64,000 nt of DNA from Turritopsis dohrnii (GCA_027922465.2 BQMF02000027.1:868001-932000), one strand, 5' to 3'; counted from the first letter of the stretch, positions 1 through 12,719 are shown. Program-made: numbers and translations. Notes: generated from the letters alone by a model not told the origin.

Positions 1-60
1 GTTTTGCAGGACTAGTGTGCTAGTGTTGCATTTTTGTGGCATTTTCAGCAGCAAAGCTTG
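1..60. other. Left flank, nothing recognised
   Basis: These bases do not match the repeat unit that begins just after them, so they probably mark the left border of the tandem array or a diverged junction. No ORF or motif is visible. Confidence 0.3.
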
Positions 61-3000
61 CAGAAATCCTTCTGCCCGGTAGGGCATCTTGTTTGTTTTG
101 TTTTTTTTTCACTGTCCAAACCTAGACCAATTTTTGTCGATGGGAAATAGCCACTCAAATCATTAATGTTCCCAACTTACATTCTTTTTATGATTTAACA
201 GTCTAAACTCACACTATATTCATTGTATACAAGTACTTTGCTTGAAAAGACTCTAAAAGTGTAAAATATAAGCTCTAGTGAAAGGAATAATTAACATATG
301 GCTAAATCGCAGATGCCAAGGTAGAAATGTTGTTTCATGTGAGTCTTACGCAACGTTCTCACGTTTTCCGTAGTTGTTTTAAAAATGGAAGCCAAGAAGC
401 ATCCGTAGATCTGTGAAAGTTTCTTTGTTGAATATATGGATATAGAAGACGTTGTAGCACGGCTGTAAAACTTAAAAGAATCAAGAACATTTATAATCCA
501 AACTGATAATCTACGTGAAACTAATATTCTTAGTAGTCATTCTTGATAAATAAGCAGTTTTTGATGCTTCAAATCAGATATGAACGACTACAAAAAGGGT
601 ATGCTTACATCGATTTAAAAAAATGCGTAAGGATTCTATTAGTCTTTTTCTAAATATATTGCAATTTTCTATTTCCTGTTCCTAGGTAAGCTATCCTGTT
701 TTTATAAAGCTCTGGAATCTTGAAGCACAGCTCATCTTCCTCATCAGCTTATACCCATTTTATTAATCAATAGATGACCACTTTTTTAATTAACAAGTCG
801 AATTTAAAATATTGTATGATTCTAAAACTTGTATACTATCAAGCTGACGATAAAAAGGAAACACAGATATTTTTATTATTTCGCAAGGCCAAGTAAAAGT
901 TTTTATTATGAAGTTCAGGTACAAACAACATAAAGATTTTCATACTGTATAGCTTTAAAAGGAGTATTTTGAAACGTCCACGGAAGAGTGTTCTCTAATG
1001 GATTTTTAAACCGACGGTGTTCCTTTTTAAGCTTGATCTCCGGCAAAATTTTTCAAAGTCTCTTAACTTTTATGATGCTCTAGGGAATGTAATTAAATGA
1101 ATTCGAAGTTCTTAAGCACAGACTTTTCTTGACGCGACAAACTTTTTATTACTTAATTACTTCTTGAAGATTCTTTAGGGAATACAACTTTGAATTAAAA
1201 TCTTTTTTAAAAATTCTCTAAATTGAAACAAGACTGAAGTTTTTTATGAGACAACAAAGTTTAATTGTCATCGTTGTAAAAAGGTTAAATGTAAAATACT
1301 GCAAACATCATTCCGCATTATGCATATGGTTTTAAAGCGTGAACTAACACTCATTTCTTTCTAAAAAGGCTCCAGAATGTTTTCCTGTCATCTGCAGGAA
1401 TACTTCTGCCCGGTAGGGCATCTTGTTTTGATTTCTTTTTTCACTGTCCAAACCTAGGCCAATTTTTGTCGATGGGAAATAGCCACTCAAATCATTAATG
1501 CTCCCAACTTACATTCTTTTTATGATTTAACAGCCTAAACTCACACTATATTCATTGCATACAAGTACTTTGCTTGAAAAGACTCTAAAAGTGTAAAATA
1601 TAAGCTCTAGTGAAGAGAATAATTAAGATATGGCTAAATTGCAGATGCCAAGGTAGAAATGTTGTTTCATGTGAGTCTCATGCAACGTTCTTACGTTTTC
1701 CGTAATTGTTTTAAAAATGGAAGGGAAGAAGCATGCGTAGATCTGTGAAAGTTTCTTTGTTGAATATATGGATATAGAAGAGGTTGTAGTACGGCTGTAA
1801 AACTTAAAAGAATCACGAACATTTATGATCCAAACTGATAATCTACGTGAAACTAATATTCTTAGTAGTCATTCTTGATAAATAAGCAGTTCTTGATGCT
1901 TCAAAACAGATATGAACGGCTACCAATAGGGTATGTTTATATCGATTTAATGCGTAAGGTTTCTATTAGTCTTTCTAAATATAATACAATTTTTTAATTC
2001 ATGTTCCTACATAAGCTACCCTGTTTTTATAAAGCTCTGGAATCATGAAGCACAGCTCATCTTCCTCATCAACTCCTACCTATTTTATTTATCATTTGAT
2101 GACCACTTTTTTAATTGACTAGTCGAATTTAAAATATTGTATGATTCTAAAATTTGTATACTATCAAGCTGACGATAAAAAGGAAACACAGATATTTTTG
2201 TTTTTTCGCATGGTCAAGTAAAAGTTTTTATTATGAAGTTCAGGTACAAACAACATAAAGATTTTCATACTGTATAGTTTTAAAAGGAGTATTTTGAAAC
2301 GTCCACGGAAGAGTGTTTTCTAATGGATCTTTAAACTGACGGTGTTCCTTTTTAAGCTTGATCTCCGGCAAAATTTTTCAAAGTCTCTTAACTTTTATGA
2401 TGCTCTAGGGAATGAAATTAAATGAATTCGAAGTTATTACTATTTACGCCACAGATTTTCCCTTCAAAACTTAATGTGACAAAGTTTTCATTACTTAATT
2501 ACTTTTTGAAGATGCTTTAGGGAATATAACTATGAATAAAAATCTTTTTTCAAAAATCTCTAAATTGAAGCAAGACTGAAGTTTTAAATTAGACAACAAA
2601 GTTTAATTGTTATCGTTGTTAATAGGTAAAATGTAAAATACTGCAAACATCATTCTGCATTATGCATATTGTTTTAAAGCGTGAACTAACATTCATTTCT
2701 TTCTGAAACGCCTCCAGAAAGTCTTCCAGTCATCTGCAGGAATACTTCTGCCCGGTAGGGCATCTTGTTTTTTTTTGTTTTTTTTTTCACTGTCCAAACC
2801 TAGACCAATTTTTGTCGATGGGAAATAGCCACTCAAATCATTAATGTTCCCAACTTACTTTCTTTTTATGATTTAACAGTCTAAACTCACACCATATTCA
2901 TTGTATACAAGTACTTTGCTTGAAAAGACTCTAAAAGTGTAAAATATAAGCTCTAGTGAAAGGAATAATTAACATATGGCTAAATCGCAGATGCCAAGGT

Positions 3001-4773
3001 ACAAATGTTGTTTCATGTGAGTCTTACGCAACGTTCTCAGGTTTTCCGTAGTTGTTTTAAAAATGGAAGCGAAGAAGCATGCGTAGATCTGTGAAAGTTT
3101 CTTTGTTGAATATATGGATATAGAAGAGGTTGTAGTACGGCTGTAAAACTTAAAAGAATCACGAACATTTATAATCCAAACTGATAATCTACGTGAAACT
3201 AATATTCTTAGTAGTCACTCTTGATAAATAAGCAGTTTTTGATGCTTCAAATCAGATATGAACGACTACAAAAAGGGTATGTTTACATCGATTTAAAAAA
3301 ATGCGTAAGGTTTCTATTAGTTATTTTCTAAATATAATGCAATTTTCTATTTCCTGTTCCTAGGTAAGCTATCCTGTTATTATAAAGCTCTGGAATCTTG
3401 AAGCACAGCTCATCTTCCTCATCAGCTTATAACCATTTTATTAATCAATAGATGACCACTTTTTTAATTGACTAGTCGAATTTAAAATATTGTATGATTC
3501 TAAAATATGTATACTATCAAGCTGACGATAAAAAGGAAACACAGATATTTTTATTATTTCGCAAGGCCAAGTAAAAGTTTTTATTATGAAGTTCAGGTAC
3601 AAACAACATAAAGATTTTCATACTGTATAGTTTTAAAAGGAGTATTTTGAAACGTCCACGGAAGAGTGTTCTCTAATGGATTTTTAAACCGACGGTGTTC
3701 CTTTTTAAGCTTGATCTCCGGCAAAATTTTTCCAAGTCTCTTAACTTTTATGATGCTCTAGGGAATGTAATTAAATGAATTCGAAGTTCTTAAGCACAGA
3801 CTTTTCTTGACGCGACAAACTTTTTATTACTTAATTACTTCTTGAAGATTCTTTAGGGAATACAACTTTGAATTAAAATCTTTTTTAAAAATTCTCTAAA
3901 TTGAAACAAGACTGAAGTTTTATATGAGACAACAAAGTTTAATTGTTATCGTTGTTAAAAGGTAAAATGTAAAATACTGCAAACATCATTCCGCATTATG
4001 CATATGGTTTTATAGCGTGAACTAACACTCCTTTCTTTCTAAATAGGCTCCATAAAGTCTTACAGTCATCCGCAGGAATACTTCTGCCCGGTAGGTCATC
4101 TTGTTGTTTTTTTTTCACTGTCCAAACCTAGACCAATTTTTGTCGATGAGAAATCACCACTCAAATCATTAATGCTCCCAACTTACATTCTTTTTATGAT
4201 TTAACGGTCTAAACTCACACTATATTCATTGTATACAGGTACTTTGCTTGAAAAGACTCTAAAAGTGTAAAATATAAGCTCTAGTGAAAGGAATAACTAA
4301 CATATGGCTAAATCGCAGATGCCAAGGTAGAAATGTTGTTTCATGTGAGTCTTATGCAACGTTCTTACGTTTTCCGTAATTGTTTTAAAAATGGAAGCGA
4401 AGAAGCATGCGTAGATCTGTGAAAGTTTCTTTGTTGAATATATGGATATAGAAGAGGTTGTAGTACGGCTGTAAAACTTAAAAGAATCAAGAACATTTAT
4501 GATCCAAACTGATAATCTACGTGAAACTAATATTCTTAGTAGTCATTCTTGATAAATAAGCAGTTCTTGATGCTTCAAAACAGATATGAACGACTACCAA
4601 TAGGGTATGTTTATATCGATTTAATGCGTAAGGTTTCTATTTTCTTTCTAAATATAATACAATTTTTTAATTCATGTTCCTAGATAAGCTACCCTGTTTT
4701 TATAAATCTCTGGAAACATGAAGCACAGCTCATCTTCCTCATCAACTTCTACCTATTTTATTTATCATTTGAT

Positions 4774-4812
<39 letters not shown>

Positions 4813-4822
4813 TTATTTATTT
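4774..4822. repeat. (TTTA)n microsatellite, 3' tail of the non-LTR element
   Basis: About eleven TTTA repeats lie at the 3' end of the minus-strand retrotransposon and belong to its tail. Confidence 0.9.
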
Positions 4823-5183
4823 TCCGTAGGTTAAAAGTTACAGTTTTCAACTGATGTTGACCTACATAAAAATTGAATATAAAATTTGTTATAAAATAAG
4901 TTAATTGATAGAAATGTAGTAAAATCTGAAGAGGTGAATAGTAAGAATTAAAATTATATATACAGAATGTTAATGATAATAAAATCTTAAAATTTCTAAA
5001 TCCATATCCAAGCAACTAAAATTTGGTTTTTGAAAGTCAAAATTTCAAGTTAGCTAGTATGAATTTTAGGAGAAGAAAATAAGGGATGATTGTGGATTAA
5101 TACCAAAATGTATCGGATTAGAAAGCGAAGTGAAAACCTAACAAAATCAAAATCAAATAAAATGTGAATATAAATCTCAATTT

Positions 5184-6713
5184 CTAGTAATAAATAAAAT
5201 TTTCATCTTCACGAACCCGATCGAAAACAATTTTATCCATATTTTTGCTCAAATCTTTCTTAAAGGAGGACAATGTTTCATTATCAGTACATTGGTTAGG
5301 TAATTGGTTCCATAACATACATGAGCGGTAAGCGAAAGATTTCTTGTACGACATTTTTCGAAATCGTGGTAACTCTACTCTGTGGTTCTTCCTCAGGTGG
5401 CGATTGGTCTTCATTTTCGGTTTCCACATTGCTAGTATCTCAGGAGTCAGATTTCTCATTATTTTGTAGGTAAGGCAGCTTATACGGTTTTTGTATAGCC
5501 AGTCCAGTGACCTCCACCCCGCTACCGATAACACCTGATCGTTAGGTATGCTTTTCTTGATTCGGTGAGTGAATCTTGCTGCCTGTATGTGCAGATCTTC
5601 AAGCTTTTCCATGTACATTTTTGAACCGTTACCCCAGATTGACAAACTGTGTGTTATGCTTGGTAAGATTCCTTGTAGGTATACTTCATTAAGCAGGCTT
5701 GGTAAGCCTCTCATTTGATATAATTTTTTCAGTTTAAGAGACAGTTTCTTGACTTGGGAAGACATATGTGATTGCCATGTCATGTTGTTATCTATCGTTA
5801 TCCCGAGGCATTTTGTTGCCGTAACAAACTTTAGAGGTTGTTTATCCATATAAATTTGAGGCAAAGGACCAATGAAGCCCTTCGGTGACATAATCATTAT
5901 CACTGACTTAGTTGAGTGAATGGTTAAACGATTTTTGTGGCTCCATTCACTTATTCCATTTACCATATTTTGGAGTTTCACCATCAGACCGTCAATACTC
6001 TTATCGTGGGTTGTTATTGTGGTGTCATCAGCAAAAAGGTCTGATTCACTGTCTTCTTGGGATAGGATGTACTCTTTAGATTTGGGCTCTATGTCGTTAG
6101 CAGACAATGAATACATCCTTGGACCAAGTAATGATCCATGTGGGGTCCCACACTCTACTTTCTCCTCTGATGAAACTTTTCCATTTACTAGGGTGACTTG
6201 CTGGCGGTTCGATAGGTAATTTGCAATCCATTCATACAAGTTGCCTGAAACTCCACTAGCAGAAAGTTTTTTCAGAATGATCTTGTGATCTAGACTGTCA
6301 AAAGCCTTTCGGAAGTCTAAGAAAAATATACCAACAAACATATTTGCATCAAGGTATTTCCGCCATGTTTCTGTCATCTGCAAAAGTGCAATTTCTGTGG
6401 AATGGTTTTTTCTGAAACCCCATTGGCGTTTATAGAGGAGAGCATGTTGCTCTAAATGATCGCCAAGGGTCTTGCAGATGATGCTATCCATTAATTTACT
6501 TGGTATGCTTAAAAGTGAGACTGGTCGGTAGTTCTCTGATTCACTTTTTGCACCTTTGTTTTCGTAGATGCAAGAAACTCGTGCTTTTTTCCATGTTGCT
6601 GCTATTTTCAGAGTGTCAATGCTTTTTTGGAACAGATATCTCAGACCATCTAACACTGGTTTTCCGATCATGTGAAGATCTTTGTGAAGATCATGTGAAG
6701 ATCTTTGGCACAT
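5184..6713 (-). CDS. Reverse transcriptase ORF of a CR1/Jockey-like non-LTR element (N-terminally truncated)
   Basis: The ORF is 509 codons long and open to its stop. It contains the ordered reverse-transcriptase blocks of non-LTR elements: WKKARVSCIYENKG near residue 40, GFRKNHSTEIALLQM near residue 100, DFRKAFDSLDH near 132, a GTPHGSLLGP block near 190, and the catalytic LFADDTT near 226. In the GTPHGSLLGP block the family consensus has Gln where this copy has His. A thumb and C-terminal region ends around residue 500 with the LWNQLP motif common to these ORFs. The upstream endonuclease domain is missing because the element is 5'-truncated, so this copy cannot mobilise itself. The start codon shown is only the first possible one in the truncated frame and not a biological start. 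It lies entirely within the insertion in the tandem array. Confidence 0.85.
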   Translation of the reverse strand: MCQRSSHDLHKDLHMIGKPVLDGLRYLFQKSIDTLKIAATWKKARVSCIYENKGAKSESENYRPVSLLSIPSKLMDSIICKTLGDHLEQHALLYKRQWGFRKNHSTEIALLQMTETWRKYLDANMFVGIFFLDFRKAFDSLDHKIILKKLSASGVSGNLYEWIANYLSNRQQVTLVNGKVSSEEKVECGTPHGSLLGPRMYSLSANDIEPKSKEYILSQEDSESDLFADDTTITTHDKSIDGLMVKLQNMVNGISEWSHKNRLTIHSTKSVIMIMSPKGFIGPLPQIYMDKQPLKFVTATKCLGITIDNNMTWQSHMSSQVKKLSLKLKKLYQMRGLPSLLNEVYLQGILPSITHSLSIWGNGSKMYMEKLEDLHIQAARFTHRIKKSIPNDQVLSVAGWRSLDWLYKNRISCLTYKIMRNLTPEILAMWKPKMKTNRHLRKNHRVELPRFRKMSYKKSFAYRSCMLWNQLPNQCTDNETLSSFKKDLSKNMDKIVFDRVREDENFIYY

Positions 6714-8570
6714 ATATTGTCAAGTCCTGATGACCACTTTTGTAATTGACTAGTCGAATTTAAAATATTGTATGATTCTAAAATTTGTATACTATCAAGC
6801 TGACGATAAAAAGGAAACACAGATATTTTTATTATTTCGCAAGGCCAAGTAAAAGTTTTTATTATGAAGTTCAGGTACAAACAACATAAAGATTTTCATA
6901 CTGTATAGTTTTAAAAGGAGTATTTTGAAACGTCCACGGAAGAGTGTTCTCTAATGGATTTTTAAACCGACGGTGTTCCTTATTAAGCTTGATCTCCGGC
7001 AAAATTTTTCCAAGTCTCTTAACTTTTATGATGCTCTAGGGAATGTAATTAAATGAATTCGAAGTTCTTAAGCACAGACTTTTCTTGACGCGACAAACTT
7101 TTTATTACTTAATTACTTCTTGAAGATTCTTTAGGGAATACAACTTTGAATTAAAATCTTTTTTAAAAATTCTCTAAATTGAAACAAGACTGACGTTTTA
7201 TATGAGACAACAAAGTTTAATTGTTATCGTTGTTAAAAGGTAAAATGTAAAATATTGCAAACATCATTCCGCATTATGCATATGGTTTTAAAGCGTGAAC
7301 TAACACTCATTTTTTTCTGAAAAGGCTCCAGAAGGTCTTCCTGTCATCCGCAGGAATACTTCTGCCCGGTAGGGCATTTTGTTTTGATTTTTTTTGATTT
7401 TGATTGATTGTATAATATAAGCTCTACTGAAAGGAATAGTTGACATATGGCTAAATCGCAGATGCCAAGGTAGAAATGTTGTTTCACGTGAGTCTTATGC
7501 AACGTTCTTACGTTTTCCATAGTTGTTTTAAAAATGGAAGCGAAGAAGCACGCGTAGATCTGAGAAAATTTCTTGGTTGAATATATGGTAACAGAAGAGG
7601 TTAAACGGATGTCAAACTTAAAAGAATCAAGAACATTTATGATCCAAACTGATAATCTCGTGAAACTAATACTCCTAGTAGTTATTCGTGATAAATAAGC
7701 AGTTTTTGATGCTTCTAATCAAATATGAACGACTACAAAAACGGTATGCTTACATCGATTTAAAGAAATGCGTAAGGTTTCTATTAGTCTTTTTCTAAAT
7801 ATAATACAATTTTCTATTTCATGTTCCTAGGTAAGCTATCCTGTTTTTATAAAGCTCCGGAATCTTGAAGCACAGCTCATCTTTCTCATCAGCTTATACC
7901 CATTTTATTAATCAATAGATGACCACTTTTTTAATTGACTAGTCGAATTTAAAATATTGTATGATTCTAAAATTTGTATACTATCAAGCTGACGATAAAA
8001 AGGAAACACAGATATTTTTATTATTTCGCAAGGCCAAGTAAAAGTTTTTGTTATGAAGTCCAGGTACAAACAACATAAAGATTTTCATAATGTATAGTTT
8101 TAAAAGGAGTATTTTGAAACGTTCACGGAAGAGTGTTCTCTAATGAATTTTTAAACTGACGGTGTTCCTTTTTAAGCTTGATCTCCGGCAAAACTTTTCC
8201 AAGTCTCTTAACTTTTATGATGCTCTCGGGAATGTAATTAAATCAATTCGAAGTTATTACTTCTTAAGCACAGACTTTTCTTGACGCGACAAACTTTTTA
8301 TTACTTAATTACTTCTTAAAGATTCTTTAGAGAATGCAACTTTGAATTAAAATCTTTTTTAAAAAATCTCTAAATTGAAGCAAGATTGAAGTTTTATATG
8401 AGACAACAAAGTTTAATTGTTATCGTTGTTAAAAGGTAAAATGTAAAATACCGCAACATCATTCTGCATTATGCATATCTTTTTAAAGCGTGAACTAATA
8501 TCAGTTCTTTCTGAAATCTTTCTAGAAAGTCTTACAGTCATCCGCAGGAATACTTCTGACTGTAGAAAAA

Positions 8571-10440
8571 GTCATTATAAATTGAATTAGCGCCGCACAT
8601 AACGTAATACCGACGTTGAAGCAAACTCATATGAACGTCATGACGTTGATTTGACGTTGATGTAACATCAAATAACGTCGCCTGGGTGGCGATAGGAAAA
8701 CATTACATCATATGAAAAAGTACCAGAAATATACGTTCCTTACAATTGCATGTTCATAATGAAAGACATAAATTATCTTAAAATAATGATAAATAAGGAA
8801 ATACATCAGTATTCGTATTTTGAAAGTCACAGTACAAGAATTTTGCGATAAAATCACCATCAAACCATCGTTTTTCACCGAAAATACTCCTCAATATCTC
8901 TTTCCACATGTTACATCAAAGAAAAACTCAAGTGTTTCTACTTCTTGTGGGATACTTTGCAAAAACGTCTCGTTTAATTTACCACTTTTCAAGAGCGCTC
9001 TATAACACGTTTGCTCTTAACGTATGCTCTTAATAATGATCCAATGTTCATAATTGCCCTGTAAAAAACTGATCAGGTCCTTTCCAATTTCAAGCAAACT
9101 TTCAGTTATTCGAACATTCAGTTATTTGAACTTAGCATTCTATCCCCCGGTGGGGTTGGTTCGAATTATCGGGAATCTATCTACCGTGTGTAACTTTGCA
9201 GAACGGAATATTACCATTGGCGCGAAAACGGGGACGGCCGCCAGTTATAACTAGAAGTTAGTTTCTGGATAATAAGAAGGTCTTTGTATTAGTTCGGAAA
9301 TCTGACAAGAGTAAGGTCAAATTTTTTTCGTCGAGGAATATCATCAGGTGCAGTCAATTCACATTGACATTTTTGAAAAAATCTGCTTTTTCGTTCTTGT
9401 CGTTTAATTTTAAAATTTCACCATGAAAATTGATCATTTTCACGGCATCATATACGGCGTTACGCCAGGGTCTTCTCCTTCTCTCTCCGCGCGCGCTCTC
9501 TGCGTATTGAAAAGACAGAAATACTAGGTTCGAGGTTGCCATCACACACTTGTCATCTGTGTGAAGTACTCGCGCGATCTTTCCCCTAATGCCATTCACT
9601 TACCACGAGACTTGATGCAAATGCGACTAAATTACGCAGTGAAGTTGTGAGCTTTGATTGTGCTCACGATTAGTAAATTTGAGTTTCTTTGAGAGTGATT
9701 TACTAAAGTTAATTCTTTCAGGTAATTCATTTGAATTTAGAAAGCGTAGATTGATTTTTGTTGAATCCATGTATAATGTGTTATCGTAAAGTTTGATATA
9801 CTAGGTTTATCAAGTGATATACTCAGTATATCAGTTATTTCGAAATTCCCGGCAGACGAATATGTTATCGTTACGATTAACAATGTCTCGTTTATTAAAA
9901 TATTTGATGTTTTCAATGCATGCTGGTCCAAATCAAAGCATTGCTCACACAAGATAACTTTTATTTTAAATTTTCGACGGAGAAGGAATGTTATAATCAT
10001 TCATATTCAGTTAGTTCCTAACTGCATGCTCTCTTGTGATAATGATATTGATAATTAATTAGCAGCTAGTCGTTTTTGCGTGCGTAGAGGCCTTCCACTA
10101 ACTCTTTGTTTTTCTGTTTGGTAAAATACGTATAAACAGAAAAAATGCCATAATAAAGTTGTTAAAAGAGATGATTTATAATATGAGAATTTAATCATCC
10201 ACTTTCCCTCTCGTCACGAGGTACGGTTCGTTTTGACTTTGCAAGTTAGTTTCATGGCGCCAACAGAGCTGTTGCATTAATGCCCCATTTTGTAAAATTT
10301 CTTTTGGTTCATCGAGAACATTTCCCTAATATCTACTTTGTTTTTATCAATATCGAATTTGGTTTGATCTACTTCAAATATCAGTTGATATTCGTAGTAA
10401 AAATTGAAATACTAAGAATATCAAATATTATACTTATCGT
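8571..10440. other. Unique spacer between array blocks, no gene recognised
   Basis: This stretch does not match the 1.33 kb unit. A patch at about 8600-8700 is rich in ACGTTGA/GACGTT words. Another at 9460-9560 is locally GC and CpG rich, with GCGCGCGCTCTC. Short ORFs exist (for example 9354-9599 minus) but none shows a known domain, conserved motif or convincing splice context. I do not assign a gene. Confidence 0.5.
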
Positions 10441-12010
10441 AAGTAAAAGGTAAAATGTAAAATACTGAAAACATCATTCTGCATTATGCATATCGTTTTA
10501 AAGCGTGAACTAACATTTATTTCTTTCTGAAAGGCCTCCAGAAAGTCTTCCAGTCATCTGCAGGAATACTTCTGCCCGGTAGCGCATCTTGTTTGTTTTT
10601 TGTATTCCTGCGTGAGCAAGGAATACTTTGAAACCGTTCGTGTTTTATTTTGTTTTTTGTATTCCTGCGTAAGCAAAGAATACTTTGAAACCGTTCGTGT
10701 TTTTTTTGTTTGTTTTTTTTTTTTTCTTTTTTTTTTCACTGTCCAAACCTAGACCAATTTTTGTCGATGGAAAATAGCCACTCAAATCATTAATGTTCCC
10801 AACTTACATTCTTTCTATGATTTAACAGTCTAAACTCACACTATATTATTGTATACAAGTACTTTGATTGAAAAGACTCTAAAAGTGTAAAAATAAGCTC
10901 TAGTGAAAGGAATAATTAACATATCGCTAAATCGCAGACGCCAAGGTAGAAATGTTGTTTCATGTGAATCTTATGCAACGTTCTGACGTTTTCCGTAGTT
11001 GTTTTAAAAATGGAAGCGAAGAAGCATCCGTAGATCTGTGAAAGTTTCTTTGTTGAATATATGGATATAGAAGAGGTTGTAGTACGGCTGTAAAACTTAA
11101 AAGAATCAAGAACATTTATGATCCAAACTGATAATCTACGTGAAACTAATATTCTTAGTAGTCATTCTTGATAAATAAGCAGTTCTTGATGCTTCAAAAC
11201 AGATATGAACGACTACCAATAGCGTATGTTTATATCGATTTAATGCGTAAGGTTTCTATTAGTCTTTCTAAATATAATACTATTTTTTAATTCATGTTCC
11301 TAGATAAGGTACCCTGTTTTTATAAAGCTCTGGAATCATGAAGCACAGCTCATCTTCCTCATCAACTTCTACCTATTTTATTTATCATTTGATGACCACC
11401 TTTTTAATTGACTAGTCGAATTTAAAATATTGTATGATTCTAAAATTTGTATACTATCAAGCTGACGATAAAAAGGAAACACAGATATTTTTATTATTTC
11501 GCATGGCCAAGTAAAAGTTTTTATTATGAAGTTCAGGTACAAACAACATAAAGATTTTCATACTGTATAGTTTTAAAAGGAGTATTTTGAAACGTCCACG
11601 GAAGAGTGTTCTCTAATGGATTTTTAAACTGACGGTGTTCCTTTTTAGCTTGATCTCCGGCAAAGTTTTTCGAAGCCTCTTAACTTTTATGATGCTCTCG
11701 GGAATGTAATTAAGTGAATTCGATGTTATTACTTCTTAAGCACAGACTGTTCTTGACGCGACAAACTTTTTATTACTTAATTACTTCTTGAAGATTCTTT
11801 AGGGAATACAACTTTGAATTAAAATCTTTTTAAAAAAATCTCTAAATTGAAGCAAGACTGAAGTTTTATATGAGACAACAAAGTTTAATTGTTATCGGTT
11901 TTAAAAGGTAAAATGTAAAATACTGCAAACATCATTCTGCATCATTATGCATATCGTTTTAAAGCGTGATCCGCAGGAATACTTCTTCCCGGTAGGGCAT
12001 CTTGTTTGTT
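10441..12010. repeat. Second block of the 1.33 kb tandem repeat
   Basis: The sequence resumes with the end of a unit (AAGGTAAAATGTAAAATACTG), passes the landmark at about 10571, carries a complete unit and stops just after the next landmark at about 11984. The landmark spacing is 1413 bp because of extra sequence near 10590-10740. The unit has the same orientation as the block at 61-8570, so both blocks were probably one array split by insertion or rearrangement. Confidence 0.88.
10601..10703. repeat. 57-bp local tandem duplication inside the repeat unit
   Basis: Two copies of TGTATTCCTGCGTRAGCAA followed by AATACTTTGAAACCGTTCG sit head to tail at 10601 and 10658, followed by a long T-rich run. 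Other units lack this insert. Confidence 0.8.
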
Positions 12011-12400
12011 TTGAATTAAAGTTTGAAACGCAAATTTCTAATGGATTTTGCGCTTTAATGTTTTTTTTGAAAACGTTTTTTTTTTCTTTTGGCTCTTACA
12101 TAATTCCTTTAACAAATCTTTCTTACTTTGATTATAAAATACGAATTCATGTTTCAGTTCACACATTTTCTTTGTTTGTAGCAAATACTTTCTGATATTA
12201 CTTGTTAAGCCTTATTTACAATTTTTGAAAGGCATATTAGCATCAGTGTGACATAGGCCTGAGAGATCACAAAAATTAACAAAGTTTTGTTTGTTTTTGT
12301 TTCCGTTGTAAAGGCTTGCAATGTATAGCTTGCTGTGTGTACAAATTGAAAGGCTTGAGCGCGGGGGCATTTTTAGCTGAAGCTACATGCTAGTTATTAT
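12011..12400. other. AT-rich interval, nothing recognised
   Basis: Poly-T tracts and short open frames only. There is no match to the other repeats in the window. Confidence 0.4.
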
Positions 12401-12660
12401 GGAGGCCGCACTCACCCTGATAAAGTAGTTGTAATTATCAATCAATAAACAATTCTTAATTAAGCCACAATCAACAAATAGCCCCCATTCCAGCCTTAAA
12501 ATTAAGTCTTGTGTTTTTAGTGGTATCAGCCTACAACTGGGGACAAAAATTTATGAACTTACAGACAGACGGACGGACGAACACAAATGCTAATGAAAGA
12601 TCAGCTGCTGCCGCGCTGACCAATAAAGAAAGATCTCAAGTTTCACAAGTGATTTAAGGA
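12400..12660 (-). repeat. Dispersed repeat with GTCCGTCC motif (copy 1)
   Basis: Read on the minus strand this segment has the same order of words as 24282-24400 on the plus strand: a CAGCTGATCTTTCATTAGC block, a run of GTCCGTCC tetramers, then a TTTTTGTCC block. The two copies are in opposite orientation. A polypyrimidine tetramer run near one end resembles the leader region of the Helitron-like elements further right. Confidence 0.6.
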
Positions 12661-12719
12661 TTTGTGAATAATTGTCACGTTATACTTCACATTACTTTTC
12701 CTCAAATGAAAACAACCCA

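Larger units (their letters stand above)
4774..6727 (-). mobile_element. 5'-truncated non-LTR retrotransposon inserted in an array unit
   Basis: The insertion splits one 1.33 kb unit between its TTTATCATTTGAT and TGATGACCAC segments, which are contiguous in the other units; TGAT is repeated at both borders and is the likely target-site duplication. Read on the minus strand the element starts inside its reverse-transcriptase ORF, runs through a ~400 bp 3' untranslated region and ends in a (TAAA)n tail. A microsatellite 3' end and 5' truncation are typical of CR1/L2/Jockey-group elements copied by target-primed reverse transcription. Confidence 0.85.
61..8570. repeat. Tandem array of a ~1.33 kb non-coding unit
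   Basis: The landmark TCTGCCCGGTAGGGCATCTT recurs at about 71, 1405, 2747, 4083 and 7361, and a truncated form ends the array near 8555. Spacings are 1334, 1342 and 1336 bp. The 4083-7361 interval becomes about 1.32 kb once the inserted retrotransposon (4774-6727) is removed. The last unit is shorter (1194 bp) because it lacks the stretch from the CACTGTCC motif to the AAAAGACTC motif. Units are very similar along their whole length, with scattered substitutions and small indels, which suggests recent amplification or concerted evolution. No unit has a long ORF and no terminal repeats or integrase-like coding are visible, so this is best described as a satellite-like tandem repeat. A landmark with a short palindrome (GCCC GGTA GGGC) is the best-conserved junction. 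Confidence 0.9.

Noticed and set aside
130..150. Sm-site-like AATTTTTG in each array unit (possible snRNA or spliced-leader gene)
   Set aside because: No flanking stem-loops, donor site or upstream promoter element could be recognised, and one unit lacks the segment. Kept only as a remark.
61..8570. CRISPR or rDNA interpretation of the tandem array
   Set aside because: The unit is 1.33 kb with no short-repeat/spacer alternation, and no rRNA or 5S sequence is recognisable.
9354..9599. 81-codon minus-strand ORF in the CpG-rich spacer
   Set aside because: Composition is unusual, but no motif or gene context supports it.
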